Positions 1 through 5,678 of a stretch of DNA of 6,375 nt are shown here, one piece after another. Each line of letters starts with the position of its first letter. Position 1 is the stretch's first letter. The translations under genes were made by a program, and so were the position numbers. The stretch covers positions 1-6,375 of the forward strand of contig JAWRJC010000139.1 of assembly GCA_040307715.1 (NCBI GenBank). The letters are read 5' to 3'. The notes beneath the pieces were generated by a model. The model had not been told where the DNA came from and ran no database searches. It worked only from the letters and a program-made list of their open reading frames with translations. Source of the DNA: RUG13615 sp040307715 (lineage in GTDB: Bacteria; Bacillota; Clostridia; Peptostreptococcales; Anaerovoracaceae).

Positions 1-701
1 CAGTAGATGACCGCGCCGATCCGCGTGATGTCTTCGCCCTCTTCAAAGGACTCGATCTCCACAGCCACCCCGTGCGGCACTTCCTCTTCGAGGTACAGGA
101 GCAGCTTCTCGCGGATGATCTCCGCGGTGAGGAACCGCTCCGGATGATCGGTGATCATATCCTCCGGGAAATACTGCGGACCTTCCGGCGCGACACGGCC
201 GACACCATCGATGACATCCTGCACATGGACGCCGTCCTTCGCGCAGATGCCGTAGATCTCCTCGAAGATACCAAGACCCTGATAGTATTCAAATGTCCGG
301 ATATACTCATCCGGCTCCATCAGATCGATCTTGTTGATGACGAGGAACCGCGGTGTATCGACTTCTTTCAGCTTCTCGACGATCCACGCATCTCCGGGTC
401 CCTTATCCGGCACGCTGTCCACCAGGAACAGGACCGCATCGACTTCCTTGAGTGTCTCAAGCGCCATGCCTGTCATGTAATCGCCCAGTTTGTGCTTGGC
501 CTTGTGGATGCCGGGGGTGTCCAGAAAGACCAGCTGGAGCGGTTCTCCCGCCGTTTCGCCGTTGTAGATGCCGCGGATAGTGTTGCGCGTGGTCTGTGGT
601 TTATTGGTCGCGATGGCGACTTTTTCTCCAAGGATCGCGTTCAGCAATGTGGATTTGCCCACGTTGGGGCGGCCGATGATGCCTACGAATGCGCTTCTCA
701 A
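1..701 (-). CDS. era: GTPase Era, 30S ribosome assembly factor (3' end beyond window)
   Basis: Era is a GTPase that binds the 3' region of 16S rRNA and assists 30S subunit maturation. The first 233 of roughly 300 residues are present. G-domain motifs are in order: G1 GRPNVGKST (residues 10-18), switch region QTTRNTIRG (36-44), G3 DTPG (61-64), G4 NKID (123-126), and a G5 region reading ICAKDG about 20 residues after G4. The window ends where the KH RNA-binding domain is beginning, so the truncation is only the window edge. I place the start at TTG (701-699): translation from there gives the canonical Era N-terminus MRSAFVGIIGRPNVGKST, and GGAG (712-709) lies 7 nt upstream. That Shine-Dalgarno falls inside the last codons of cdd, and only 1 nt separates the cdd stop from this start, so translational coupling is likely. 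The G5 position usually held by Ser is Cys. Family assignment is very secure; the TTG start is well supported. Confidence 0.96.
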   Translation of the reverse strand, partial: MRSAFVGIIGRPNVGKSTLLNAILGEKVAIATNKPQTTRNTIRGIYNGETAGEPLQLVFLDTPGIHKAKHKLGDYMTGMALETLKEVDAVLFLVDSVPDKGPGDAWIVEKLKEVDTPRFLVINKIDLMEPDEYIRTFEYYQGLGIFEEIYGICAKDGVHVQDVIDGVGRVAPEGPQYFPEDMITDHPERFLTAEIIREKLLLYLEEEVPHGVAVEIESFEEGEDITRIGAVIY

Positions 702-702
702 C

Positions 703-1083
703 TTATTTCTCCAATCTAAATCCGTTCGGGAGCAGTTCCGACAATTCCATGATCTCCAGCGCATCCGGATCGCTGCCGGTCACGACCGTCAGATCCGGGG
801 CGAATTCATACATAAACTGCCGGCACATGCCGCACGGCCAGCATACATCTGCGTCTCCGCAGACCGCGATCGCTTCGAATTCCTTTTCCCCCTGGCTGAT
901 GGCGGACGCGAATGCGGCGCGCTCCGCGCACAGACCAACAGGATAGGATGCGTTCTCAATGTTGACACCGGTGTACATGACACCGTTCTTTGTCAGGAGC
1001 GCAGCTCCTACTTTGAAACCGGAATACGGCGCGTAGGCGAACTCTTTCACCGCCTGCGCCTGCAAGAACAACTCTCGATACAT
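703..1083 (-). CDS. cdd: Cytidine deaminase (homotetrameric type)
   Basis: Zinc-dependent hydrolytic deaminase that converts cytidine and deoxycytidine to uridine and deoxyuridine in pyrimidine salvage; cytoplasmic. The 126 residues match the short, tetrameric class (usually about 130). The substrate-binding NIENASYP segment starts at residue 41. The catalytic CAER motif gives zinc ligand Cys52 and proton-shuttle Glu54, and PCGMCRQ gives zinc ligands Cys84 and Cys87. Three cysteine ligands are typical of this class. The ATG at 1083 has GAGGAG 6 nt upstream. The gene starts 45 nt after the phosphatase stop and ends 1 nt before era. A cdd-era pairing is common in Bacillota, so this is a conserved neighbour rather than an insertion. 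No odd features. Confidence 0.97.
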   Translation of the reverse strand: MYRELFLQAQAVKEFAYAPYSGFKVGAALLTKNGVMYTGVNIENASYPVGLCAERAAFASAISQGEKEFEAIAVCGDADVCWPCGMCRQFMYEFAPDLTVVTGSDPDALEIMELSELLPNGFRLEK

Positions 1084-1128
1084 GACTATCTCCTCACTCC
1101 GACTACAGATTGCTTACTCTATCAATGA

Positions 1129-2982
1129 CTATCCTTTGTACTCGACGCACAGCATCGTCAGGTCGTCAAACTGCTCCGCTTCCGCTGTGAACGCATCCAC
1201 CGCGGTCTCAACGGTCTTAAGGATCCTCTCCGGCTCTGCCTCCTTGCCGGCACTGTTCAGCGCCAGGAGCATCCGTTCCGTCCCGAACAACTCATTGCTG
1301 CTGTTGGTCGCTTCCGGCACGCCGTCCGTGTAGACGAACAGTCTGCTGCCGGGTGTCAGTTGGATCTCGTAATTCTGATACTTCATCCCGTCCATCCCGC
1401 CGATCACAAAGCCGTGTTTATCTTTGATCAGCGAGAACACGCCGTCCGGTTCCTTCAGCACCGGATATTCATGCCCGGCGTTGGCCGCGGTCAGCTTGCC
1501 GGTAGAGATATCCAGTATGCCTGCCCACACCGTCACAAACAGTTCCATAGAATTGTTCGCGCAGATATCGCTATTGGTCATTTCCAGTGCTTTTGCCGGA
1601 TCCTTCTCGTTCTTCAGATGACCTTTGATGATGATGCGGCTGACCATCATGAACAGCGCTGCCGGGATCCCCTTCCCGCTGACATCAGCAATAACAAGGG
1701 CAAGGTGGTCATCATCGATGGGGAAGTAATCATAAAAGTCCCCGCCGACTTCCCTGGCAGGCGTCATGGACGCGTGCAGGGCGAACCGCTCCTGTCCCGG
1801 AAATGCCGGGATCGCACTCGGCATCATCGCAGCCTGGATGCGGGATGCCAGATTCAGTTCATACGCGAAACGCTCTCTTTCCGCAGAAATCGTCTCGATC
1901 CGGTCGATGTAGTCGTCGATCTCAGAGGTCATGCCTATGACATCATCCGTCAGCTGCCCGATCTCGTTGCGGCGCACCGCATAGCCTGAAACACCGCTGA
2001 GATTATCCGTCAGGTTCGTTCTGACCGCTTCACTGTCTTTGACTTCCGTATACTGCCTGATGTTCTTTGCGATCTCCTCCAGCGGGTGTAGGGCGAACAT
2101 ATACAGAACGAGCAGCAGGATCATCAGCAGGATGACCTGATACAGCAGAGAAAGGCCGGTCCCCTGCAGCGTCGAATGGCGGATATCCGATTTCATTGAA
2201 GACAGATCATATGTCAAACCGATCAGTACGGCTTTCCCGTCGTGGTTCATCAGATAGGCGTAATAATCAACATAATCGCCTGCCAGCGCAAGGTGTTCTT
2301 CCGGTTTTTGCAGAGCCGCGTCGCGGGCCGACTCCTCATGCCGTTCCACAGCAGCCCGCATTGCCGTCTGCTGTTCCTCATTGTCTGCGACAGACACCTC
2401 GACACCGATCGGATACACCTGCAGATACTCCGTCCCGCGTACCGAATCCGGCTCCGCCGCACTGAACAGGAAGTATTGCTCCTGATACGCATTCTCGGAA
2501 TGCCCCTGGTCTGTCAGGACGCAGAAAAGAAAAGCGATATCCTGATCCCGTTTGATCTGGTTGATCCGCGTGATCAGCCAGGAATACACGATTTCCGCGT
2601 ATAGTTTCTGGTCTTGCGGCGACATCCTTTCTATCTGGTAAGAGGTGGCATACCGCAGCTGCAGTTCCGGATGGTGTTCCGCTAAAAGCGCGCACTTTTC
2701 CCAGGTCTTGTTCCCGGGTCTGTAGTCTACGTCATACTCGATATCCAGTTCATCGTCATGTTCGTACCAGTACTTGACCAGCCAGGTATACGCCGGGTAC
2801 TCCCGGACGCTGTCGATCACTTCCTTGCTGGTCTCCTCCGCACGGTCTTCCATCTGCCTCGTCACGCTGTACGTGGCAAGCTGCAGCTGCGTAAAGTAGG
2901 TCAGCAGGGATATCACGGCCATGCCAATCAGGAGCAGTACGGTTATCTGTTTGATAAGACCGGGTTTTTTCTGCAAACGCAT
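1129..2982 (-). CDS. Membrane sensor SpoIIE/RsbU-type PP2C serine/threonine phosphatase with HAMP
   Basis: Predicted membrane-bound protein phosphatase of 617 residues. Members of this family usually dephosphorylate STAS-domain anti-anti-sigma factors in partner-switching pathways. Order of parts: basic N-terminus, membrane helix about 12-34, predicted extracytoplasmic domain about 35-275, second membrane helix about 276-297, HAMP-like segment about 298-360 (HPLEEIAKNI and NEIGQL), a linker helix LASRIQAAMMP (378-388) characteristic of RsbU-like proteins, then the PP2C domain to the end. Expected acidic metal-binding motifs are present: GGDFYDYF (413-420), ADVSGKG (432-438), YTDGVPEA (551-558) and QFDDLTML (604-611), so it is probably active. 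The outer domain ends in VDYYAYLMNHDGKAVLIG (238-255), which resembles the last strands of Cache/PAS-like sensors; that is inference. The ATG lies 10 nt after the ybeY stop, and its TAAGGA Shine-Dalgarno overlaps that stop. No kinase or STAS partner is encoded here. It sits where dgkA often lies. The family is secure; the ligand and target are unknown. Confidence 0.9.
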   Translation of the reverse strand: MRLQKKPGLIKQITVLLLIGMAVISLLTYFTQLQLATYSVTRQMEDRAEETSKEVIDSVREYPAYTWLVKYWYEHDDELDIEYDVDYRPGNKTWEKCALLAEHHPELQLRYATSYQIERMSPQDQKLYAEIVYSWLITRINQIKRDQDIAFLFCVLTDQGHSENAYQEQYFLFSAAEPDSVRGTEYLQVYPIGVEVSVADNEEQQTAMRAAVERHEESARDAALQKPEEHLALAGDYVDYYAYLMNHDGKAVLIGLTYDLSSMKSDIRHSTLQGTGLSLLYQVILLMILLLVLYMFALHPLEEIAKNIRQYTEVKDSEAVRTNLTDNLSGVSGYAVRRNEIGQLTDDVIGMTSEIDDYIDRIETISAERERFAYELNLASRIQAAMMPSAIPAFPGQERFALHASMTPAREVGGDFYDYFPIDDDHLALVIADVSGKGIPAALFMMVSRIIIKGHLKNEKDPAKALEMTNSDICANNSMELFVTVWAGILDISTGKLTAANAGHEYPVLKEPDGVFSLIKDKHGFVIGGMDGMKYQNYEIQLTPGSRLFVYTDGVPEATNSSNELFGTERMLLALNSAGKEAEPERILKTVETAVDAFTAEAEQFDDLTMLCVEYKG

Positions 2983-2992
2983 TCCTTATTCC

Positions 2993-3439
2993 TTACTCTC
3001 TCATGAGATCCAATTTCATCATGACAGTTTCCTCCGCTGCCCGCATATCCGTCTTTTCTTCTTCTGTCATGTGATCGTAGCCAACAAGATGGCACATACT
3101 GTGCACAAATAAGTATACCAGTTCTCTGTCCGCCGAGTGACCGTATTCTTCCGCCTGCCGCTCTGCCTGCGCTGTGCACAGCACGACGTCCCCCAGCAGA
3201 TACGGACGTTTCTGATCGATGTCCGCCAAATCGTCAAACTGCGGGAAGGACAGCACGTCCGTCACACTGTCGACGCCGCGGGTCTTACGGTTGATCTCCC
3301 GGATGGTATCATCATCCACAAAACTGACGCTGATTTCACAAAAAGCGGGGTCGAGCCCTTCGTTCTGAAGGACCAGTTCCGCCGCTTCCTGGAATCTTTC
3401 TGCCTGTTCCGGCTGTCTGCCGTCGTAGTAGATATTCAT
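2993..3439 (-). CDS. ybeY: Endoribonuclease YbeY (16S rRNA maturation)
   Basis: Single-strand-specific metallo-endoribonuclease family implicated in 16S rRNA 3'-end maturation and ribosome quality control. The 148 residues are a usual length. The family block NRKTRGVDSVTDVLSFP spans residues 50-66, GDVVL spans 83-87, and the zinc motif HSMCHLVGYDH (113-123) supplies His113, His117 and His123. The second motif position is Ser where Gly occurs in the E. coli-type motif; the ligands are unaffected. The ATG at 3439 has GGAG 6 nt upstream. The gene lies 60 nt downstream of phoH and 10 nt upstream of the phosphatase. Adjacency to phoH and nearness to era are a deeply conserved arrangement, which supports the call and cotranscription. 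Confidence 0.96.
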   Translation of the reverse strand: MNIYYDGRQPEQAERFQEAAELVLQNEGLDPAFCEISVSFVDDDTIREINRKTRGVDSVTDVLSFPQFDDLADIDQKRPYLLGDVVLCTAQAERQAEEYGHSADRELVYLFVHSMCHLVGYDHMTEEEKTDMRAAEETVMMKLDLMRE

Positions 3440-3499
3440 TGCTGTCTCCGTGCCTGTTCATGGCAGCCGTCATCCGCATGGCGTTTCCGCCTGCAGCAC

Positions 3500-4459
3500 T
3501 TACTCTTTATTGTTTTTCTCTGCGTATTCATCATACGCCTTAATGATCTTTCTGACCAGTTCATGACGCACAACATCGACGTCTGTCAGGTAACAGAATT
3601 TGATCTCCGGCACGCGTTTTAAGATCCGCTCCGCTTCTTTCAGGCCGGACTGTTTGCCCCGGGGAAGGTCGATCTGCGTCACATCACCGGTGATGACCAT
3701 CTTGGAACCAAACCCCATACGCGTCAGGAACATCTTCATCTGCTCGCGCGTCGTATTCTGCGCCTCGTCAAGGATGATGAAGGATCTGTCGAGCGTCCGG
3801 CCGCGCATATACGCGAGCGGCACGATCTCAATGACTTCCCGTTCCTTCAGGCGCGCTGCGCTGTCGCGCCCCAGTACATCGAAGAGCGCGTCGTAGAGCG
3901 GGCGCAGGTACGGGTCGACCTTTTCCTGCAGATCGCCGGGCAGGAATCCCAGGCTTTCCCCTGCCTCGACAGCAGGCCTGGCCAGGATGATCTTCTCTAC
4001 CTGTTTCTTTTTAAATGCGGCAACGGCCATGGCGACCGCCAGATAGGTCTTGCCGGTGCCGGCCGGGCCGATGCCGAAAACGATATCGTTATTCGCGATC
4101 GCATTGACATAGTCCTTCTGGCCGATGGTCTTGGCTTTCAGCGGTTTACCGGTATGGGTAAAACACACGATATCCTTGCCGACTCTGCTGTCACGGTAGG
4201 AAACGCCTTTATTCACGAGCTCGATCACGTAGATGATCTTCTGCTTGTCGAGCGATTCGCCGGCGTCCACGATATCGATGAGTTCCCGGACGACCTTTGC
4301 CGCTTTGACTTTATTGTCTCCGCCGATGAGGAGCGCGTCGCCGCGCTGCACTATGCTGACGCCGAGTTCCTGCCGGATCACGTCCGCATGGCGGTCCATC
4401 ATACCGAACAGTTCGCTGCGGTCCACGTCCTCCAACGAAATTTTCAGCGTGTCTTCCAA
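3500..4459 (-). CDS. phoH: PhoH-family ATPase (PhoH/YbeZ type)
   Basis: Cytoplasmic P-loop ATPase of the PhoH/YbeZ family, related to the helicase-like NTPase fold and thought to act with YbeY in RNA metabolism; its exact substrate is not settled. The 319 residues are full length. An N-terminal KH-like/accessory region (about 1-100) precedes the ATPase. Walker A is GPAGTGKT (131-138), the ARPAVEAGESLGFLPGD block spans 160-176, Walker B is FIILDEAQN (227-235), and TGD (257-259) with QIDLPRGKQSGL (262-273) follow. The start is TTG at 4459-4457: AAAGGGAG ends 5 nt upstream, and no in-frame ATG or GTG lies between it and the hairpin. The gene follows yqeY after 54 nt, most of which is a strong hairpin, and precedes ybeY. 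The yqfC/yqfD pair and the PgpH-type membrane HD protein that flank phoH in some relatives are absent. Confidence 0.95.
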   Translation of the reverse strand: MEDTLKISLEDVDRSELFGMMDRHADVIRQELGVSIVQRGDALLIGGDNKVKAAKVVRELIDIVDAGESLDKQKIIYVIELVNKGVSYRDSRVGKDIVCFTHTGKPLKAKTIGQKDYVNAIANNDIVFGIGPAGTGKTYLAVAMAVAAFKKKQVEKIILARPAVEAGESLGFLPGDLQEKVDPYLRPLYDALFDVLGRDSAARLKEREVIEIVPLAYMRGRTLDRSFIILDEAQNTTREQMKMFLTRMGFGSKMVITGDVTQIDLPRGKQSGLKEAERILKRVPEIKFCYLTDVDVVRHELVRKIIKAYDEYAEKNNKE

Positions 4460-4481
4460 ATGTTCTCCCTTTCTTATACAA

Positions 4482-4505
4482 ATGACCCGGAGCGATCCGG
4501 GTCAT
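4482..4505 (-). terminator. Perfect 10-bp hairpin between yqeY and phoH (weak terminator or attenuator-like)
   Basis: On the minus strand ATGACCCGGA and TCCGGGTCAT are exact 10-bp arms around a 4-nt TCGC loop. Transcript continues as TTGTATAAG, so the U-tract is short and interrupted. This may be a partial terminator or 3' stabiliser for rpsU-yqeY that lets some transcription into phoH. It ends only 22 nt before the phoH TTG and 9 nt before the AAAGGGAG ribosome-binding site, so an effect on phoH expression is also possible. The structure is clear; complete termination is doubtful. Confidence 0.6.
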
Positions 4506-4513
4506 GTTGCCGC

Positions 4514-4960
4514 TTACGCGAGAAATTCTTCAATGATCTTTCTGACGGTGTTGCCATCCGCGAGCCCTTTGACTTTCGGCATGACGCTTTTCATGAGCTT
4601 GCCCATGTTCTGCTTGCCGCCTTCGATGCCGGCCTCAGCCGCCGTCTCAGTCACCAGTTTACGGATGTCATCCTCGCTCATCTGAGCAGGCAGATACGCC
4701 TCCAGGACCGCGATCTCCGCTTTGTAGGAATCCGCAAGATCCGTCCGCCCTGCCTTCTCAAAGTCGCCGAGCGCATCTTTGCGCATCTTGACCTGTTTCT
4801 TGAGGATCGCGAGGACGTCGCCCTCTTCGAGTTCCTTGCGTGTATCGACCTCGACCTGCTTGATGGCGGCTCTGGCAAAGCTCAGAGTGTTCTTTTTGAC
4901 TTCATCATGGGCTTTCATCGCCGCTTTGAAGTCCTCCGTCAATCTCTCCTGCAGTGTCAT
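4514..4960 (-). CDS. yqeY: YqeY / GatB_Yqey-domain protein
   Basis: Small helical protein of the GatB_Yqey family, related to the tail domain of the GatB subunit of tRNA amidotransferase. Its independent role is not well defined, though a tRNA-linked function is often supposed. The 148 residues match the family. Recognisable blocks are LSFARAAIKQVEVDTRKEL near residues 26-44, the central AGRTDLADSYKAEIAVLEAY region (70-89) with LPAQ following at 90-93, and the C-terminal NMGKLMKSVMPKVKGLADG (118-136). The ATG at 4960 is preceded by AAGAGGTG with GAGG 7 nt upstream. It starts 39 nt after rpsU with no visible terminator or promoter between, so the two are probably cotranscribed; rpsU-yqeY is a classic pair in Bacillota. 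A perfect hairpin begins 8 nt after its stop. Confidence 0.95.
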   Translation of the reverse strand: MTLQERLTEDFKAAMKAHDEVKKNTLSFARAAIKQVEVDTRKELEEGDVLAILKKQVKMRKDALGDFEKAGRTDLADSYKAEIAVLEAYLPAQMSEDDIRKLVTETAAEAGIEGGKQNMGKLMKSVMPKVKGLADGNTVRKIIEEFLA

Positions 4961-4999
4961 GCATACACCTCTTTTCCGAAGAAATATCCGCTGTATAGA

Positions 5000-5182
5000 C
5001 TAATACTTTTTGTTCGCCTTCTTGCGGGCCGCCTCAGACTTCTTCTTTCTCTTCACGCTGGGCTTTTCGTAATGCTCCCGCTTTCTGAGTTCGCTCATGA
5101 CGCCGTCTCTGGCGCACGAACGCTTGAATCTTTTCAGCGCGCTCTCCAAGCTCTCGTTGTCTTTAACGATGACCTGTGCCAT
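5000..5182 (-). CDS. rpsU: 30S ribosomal protein S21 (bS21)
   Basis: Small basic protein of the 30S subunit located near the 3' end of 16S rRNA and the mRNA exit region. The 60 residues begin MAQVIVKDNESLESALKRFK, and the conserved RKREHYEKPSVKRKKK block is followed by a Lys/Arg/Ala-rich tail. The open frame reaches 21 nt further upstream to an ATG at 5203. I reject that start because the extra seven codons contain an AGGAGGTG Shine-Dalgarno 8 nt before the ATG at 5182, and S21 proteins start at this position. Its own consensus promoter lies just upstream, inside the end of the HIT gene. yqeY follows after 39 nt. Confidence 0.97.
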   Translation of the reverse strand: MAQVIVKDNESLESALKRFKRSCARDGVMSELRKREHYEKPSVKRKKKSEAARKKANKKY

Positions 5183-5190
5183 GACCTTTT

Positions 5191-5198
5191 CACCTCCT
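5191..5198 (-). promoter_or_regulatory. Shine-Dalgarno site of rpsU
   Basis: AGGAGGTG is an extended complement to the 16S rRNA 3' end and lies 8 nt before the ATG at 5182. It decides the rpsU start, because the in-frame ATG at 5203 would place this motif inside the coding sequence. It implies strong initiation, as expected for a ribosomal protein. Confidence 0.9.
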
Positions 5199-5213
5199 GT
5201 CATTGTGGAGTAC

Positions 5214-5227
5214 GCTGTTACAACAGC
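5214..5227 (-). repeat. Inverted repeat at the predicted rpsU transcription start
   Basis: GCTGTT and AACAGC are perfect 6-nt arms around a 2-nt centre. The repeat begins about 7 nt downstream of the -10 box, so it coincides with the predicted +1. As DNA it could be an operator for a dimeric repressor. As RNA it would form a short 5'-terminal hairpin (GCUG stem, six-nt loop) that could stabilise the mRNA. The repeat itself is directly visible; either function is inference. Confidence 0.45.
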
Positions 5228-5233
5228 CTTATG

Positions 5234-5263
5234 ATTATACTATCAGCCCGGTGGCCATGTCAA
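5234..5263 (-). promoter_or_regulatory. Consensus sigma-A (sigma-70) promoter of rpsU
   Basis: A perfect -35 TTGACA (5263-5258) and a perfect -10 TATAAT (5239-5234) are separated by 18 bp, close to the optimal 17. The predicted start is near 5227, giving a leader of about 45 nt before the rpsU ATG at 5182. The -35 box is read as the Leu108-Thr109 codons of the HIT gene, so the promoter is embedded in its 3' end. It should supply rpsU-yqeY independently of mtaB-HIT, and possibly the downstream genes if the hairpin after yqeY is leaky. Confidence 0.85.
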
Positions 5264-5584
5264 CTTTCTCTTTCCAATGATATGAATATGCAGATGCTTG
5301 ACGGTCTGCTGCCCGTCTTCTCCGCAGTTGAGCACCACGCGGTAGCCGTTTTCGAGCTCCATGGTCTTCGCGATATCCTTGATTTTGCACATCATGTAGC
5401 CCATGAGTTCCTGATCGTCTTCGGTCAGGTCATCGGTGGATGCGATGTGCCTTTTGGGGATCATCAGGACGTGCACCGGAGCGCAGGGACCCGCGTCATG
5501 GAAAACCATGATTCTTTCGTCTTCGTAGACGATCTTGCTTTCGATCTCTTTATTCGCGATCATGCAGAAAATGCAATCATCCAT
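5243..5584 (-). CDS. HIT-family (Hint-like) nucleotide-binding protein
   Basis: Small histidine-triad protein of 113 residues; Hint-branch members hydrolyse adenosine phosphoramidates and related nucleotidyl conjugates in the cytoplasm. The triad HLHIHIIG places His97, His99 and His101 in the HxHxHxx motif. The N-terminal CIFC (Cys4, Cys7) with His46 resembles the structural zinc site of this branch. The C-terminus ends in the family-typical WPPG. The frame stays open upstream to an ATG at 5713 inside mtaB, but I choose the ATG at 5584: AGGAGG lies 8 nt upstream and MDDCIFC is the usual beginning of these proteins. It follows mtaB by 94 nt and overlaps the rpsU promoter at its 3' end. The exact physiological substrate cannot be inferred. 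Confidence 0.94.
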   Translation of the reverse strand: MDDCIFCMIANKEIESKIVYEDERIMVFHDAGPCAPVHVLMIPKRHIASTDDLTEDDQELMGYMMCKIKDIAKTMELENGYRVVLNCGEDGQQTVKHLHIHIIGKRKLTWPPG

Positions 5585-5592
5585 CGTGTTCG

Positions 5593-5598
5593 CCTCCT
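5593..5598 (-). promoter_or_regulatory. Shine-Dalgarno site that sets the HIT gene start
   Basis: AGGAGG lies 8 nt before the ATG at 5584. It supports that start over the longer in-frame reading from 5713, which would add 43 residues with no resemblance to the family and overlap the end of mtaB. Confidence 0.85.
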
Positions 5599-5606
5599 TT
5601 TCCATC

Positions 5607-5635
5607 ATTTTACGATACCGCTGTTTGTGTTGCAA
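5607..5635 (-). promoter_or_regulatory. Possible weak promoter upstream of the HIT gene
   Basis: TTGCAA (5635-5630; 4 of 6 matches to TTGACA) and TAAAAT (5612-5607; 5 of 6 matches to TATAAT) are 17 bp apart in the mtaB-HIT spacer. A start about 7 nt downstream would fall near 5600, leaving a leader of only about 16 nt with the ribosome-binding site almost at its 5' end. That is workable but tight, so cotranscription from mtaB is an equally good explanation. Confidence 0.3.
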
Positions 5636-5678
5636 GTGCAGGAATCGCTCTGCCTGTTCGAAATCGCGGATCCTGCCG

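Noticed and set aside
72..719. Plus-strand open frame of 215 codons opposite era
   Set aside because: The minus-strand reading of the same bases gives all the Era GTPase motifs; the plus-strand translation shows no recognisable domain.
1360..1989. Plus-strand open frame of 209 codons opposite the PP2C domain
   Set aside because: It is an antisense shadow of the phosphatase catalytic domain, where the minus strand carries every expected metal-binding motif.
4473..4481. TATAAG before phoH as a -10 box
   Set aside because: No -35-like hexamer lies at a suitable distance (that position is inside the GC-rich hairpin), and a start there would fall on the ribosome-binding site.
5638..5676. GCAGGA/TCCTGC inverted repeat after mtaB as a terminator
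   Set aside because: The stem is only 6 bp around a 27-nt loop and no U-tract follows, so it does not look like an intrinsic terminator.
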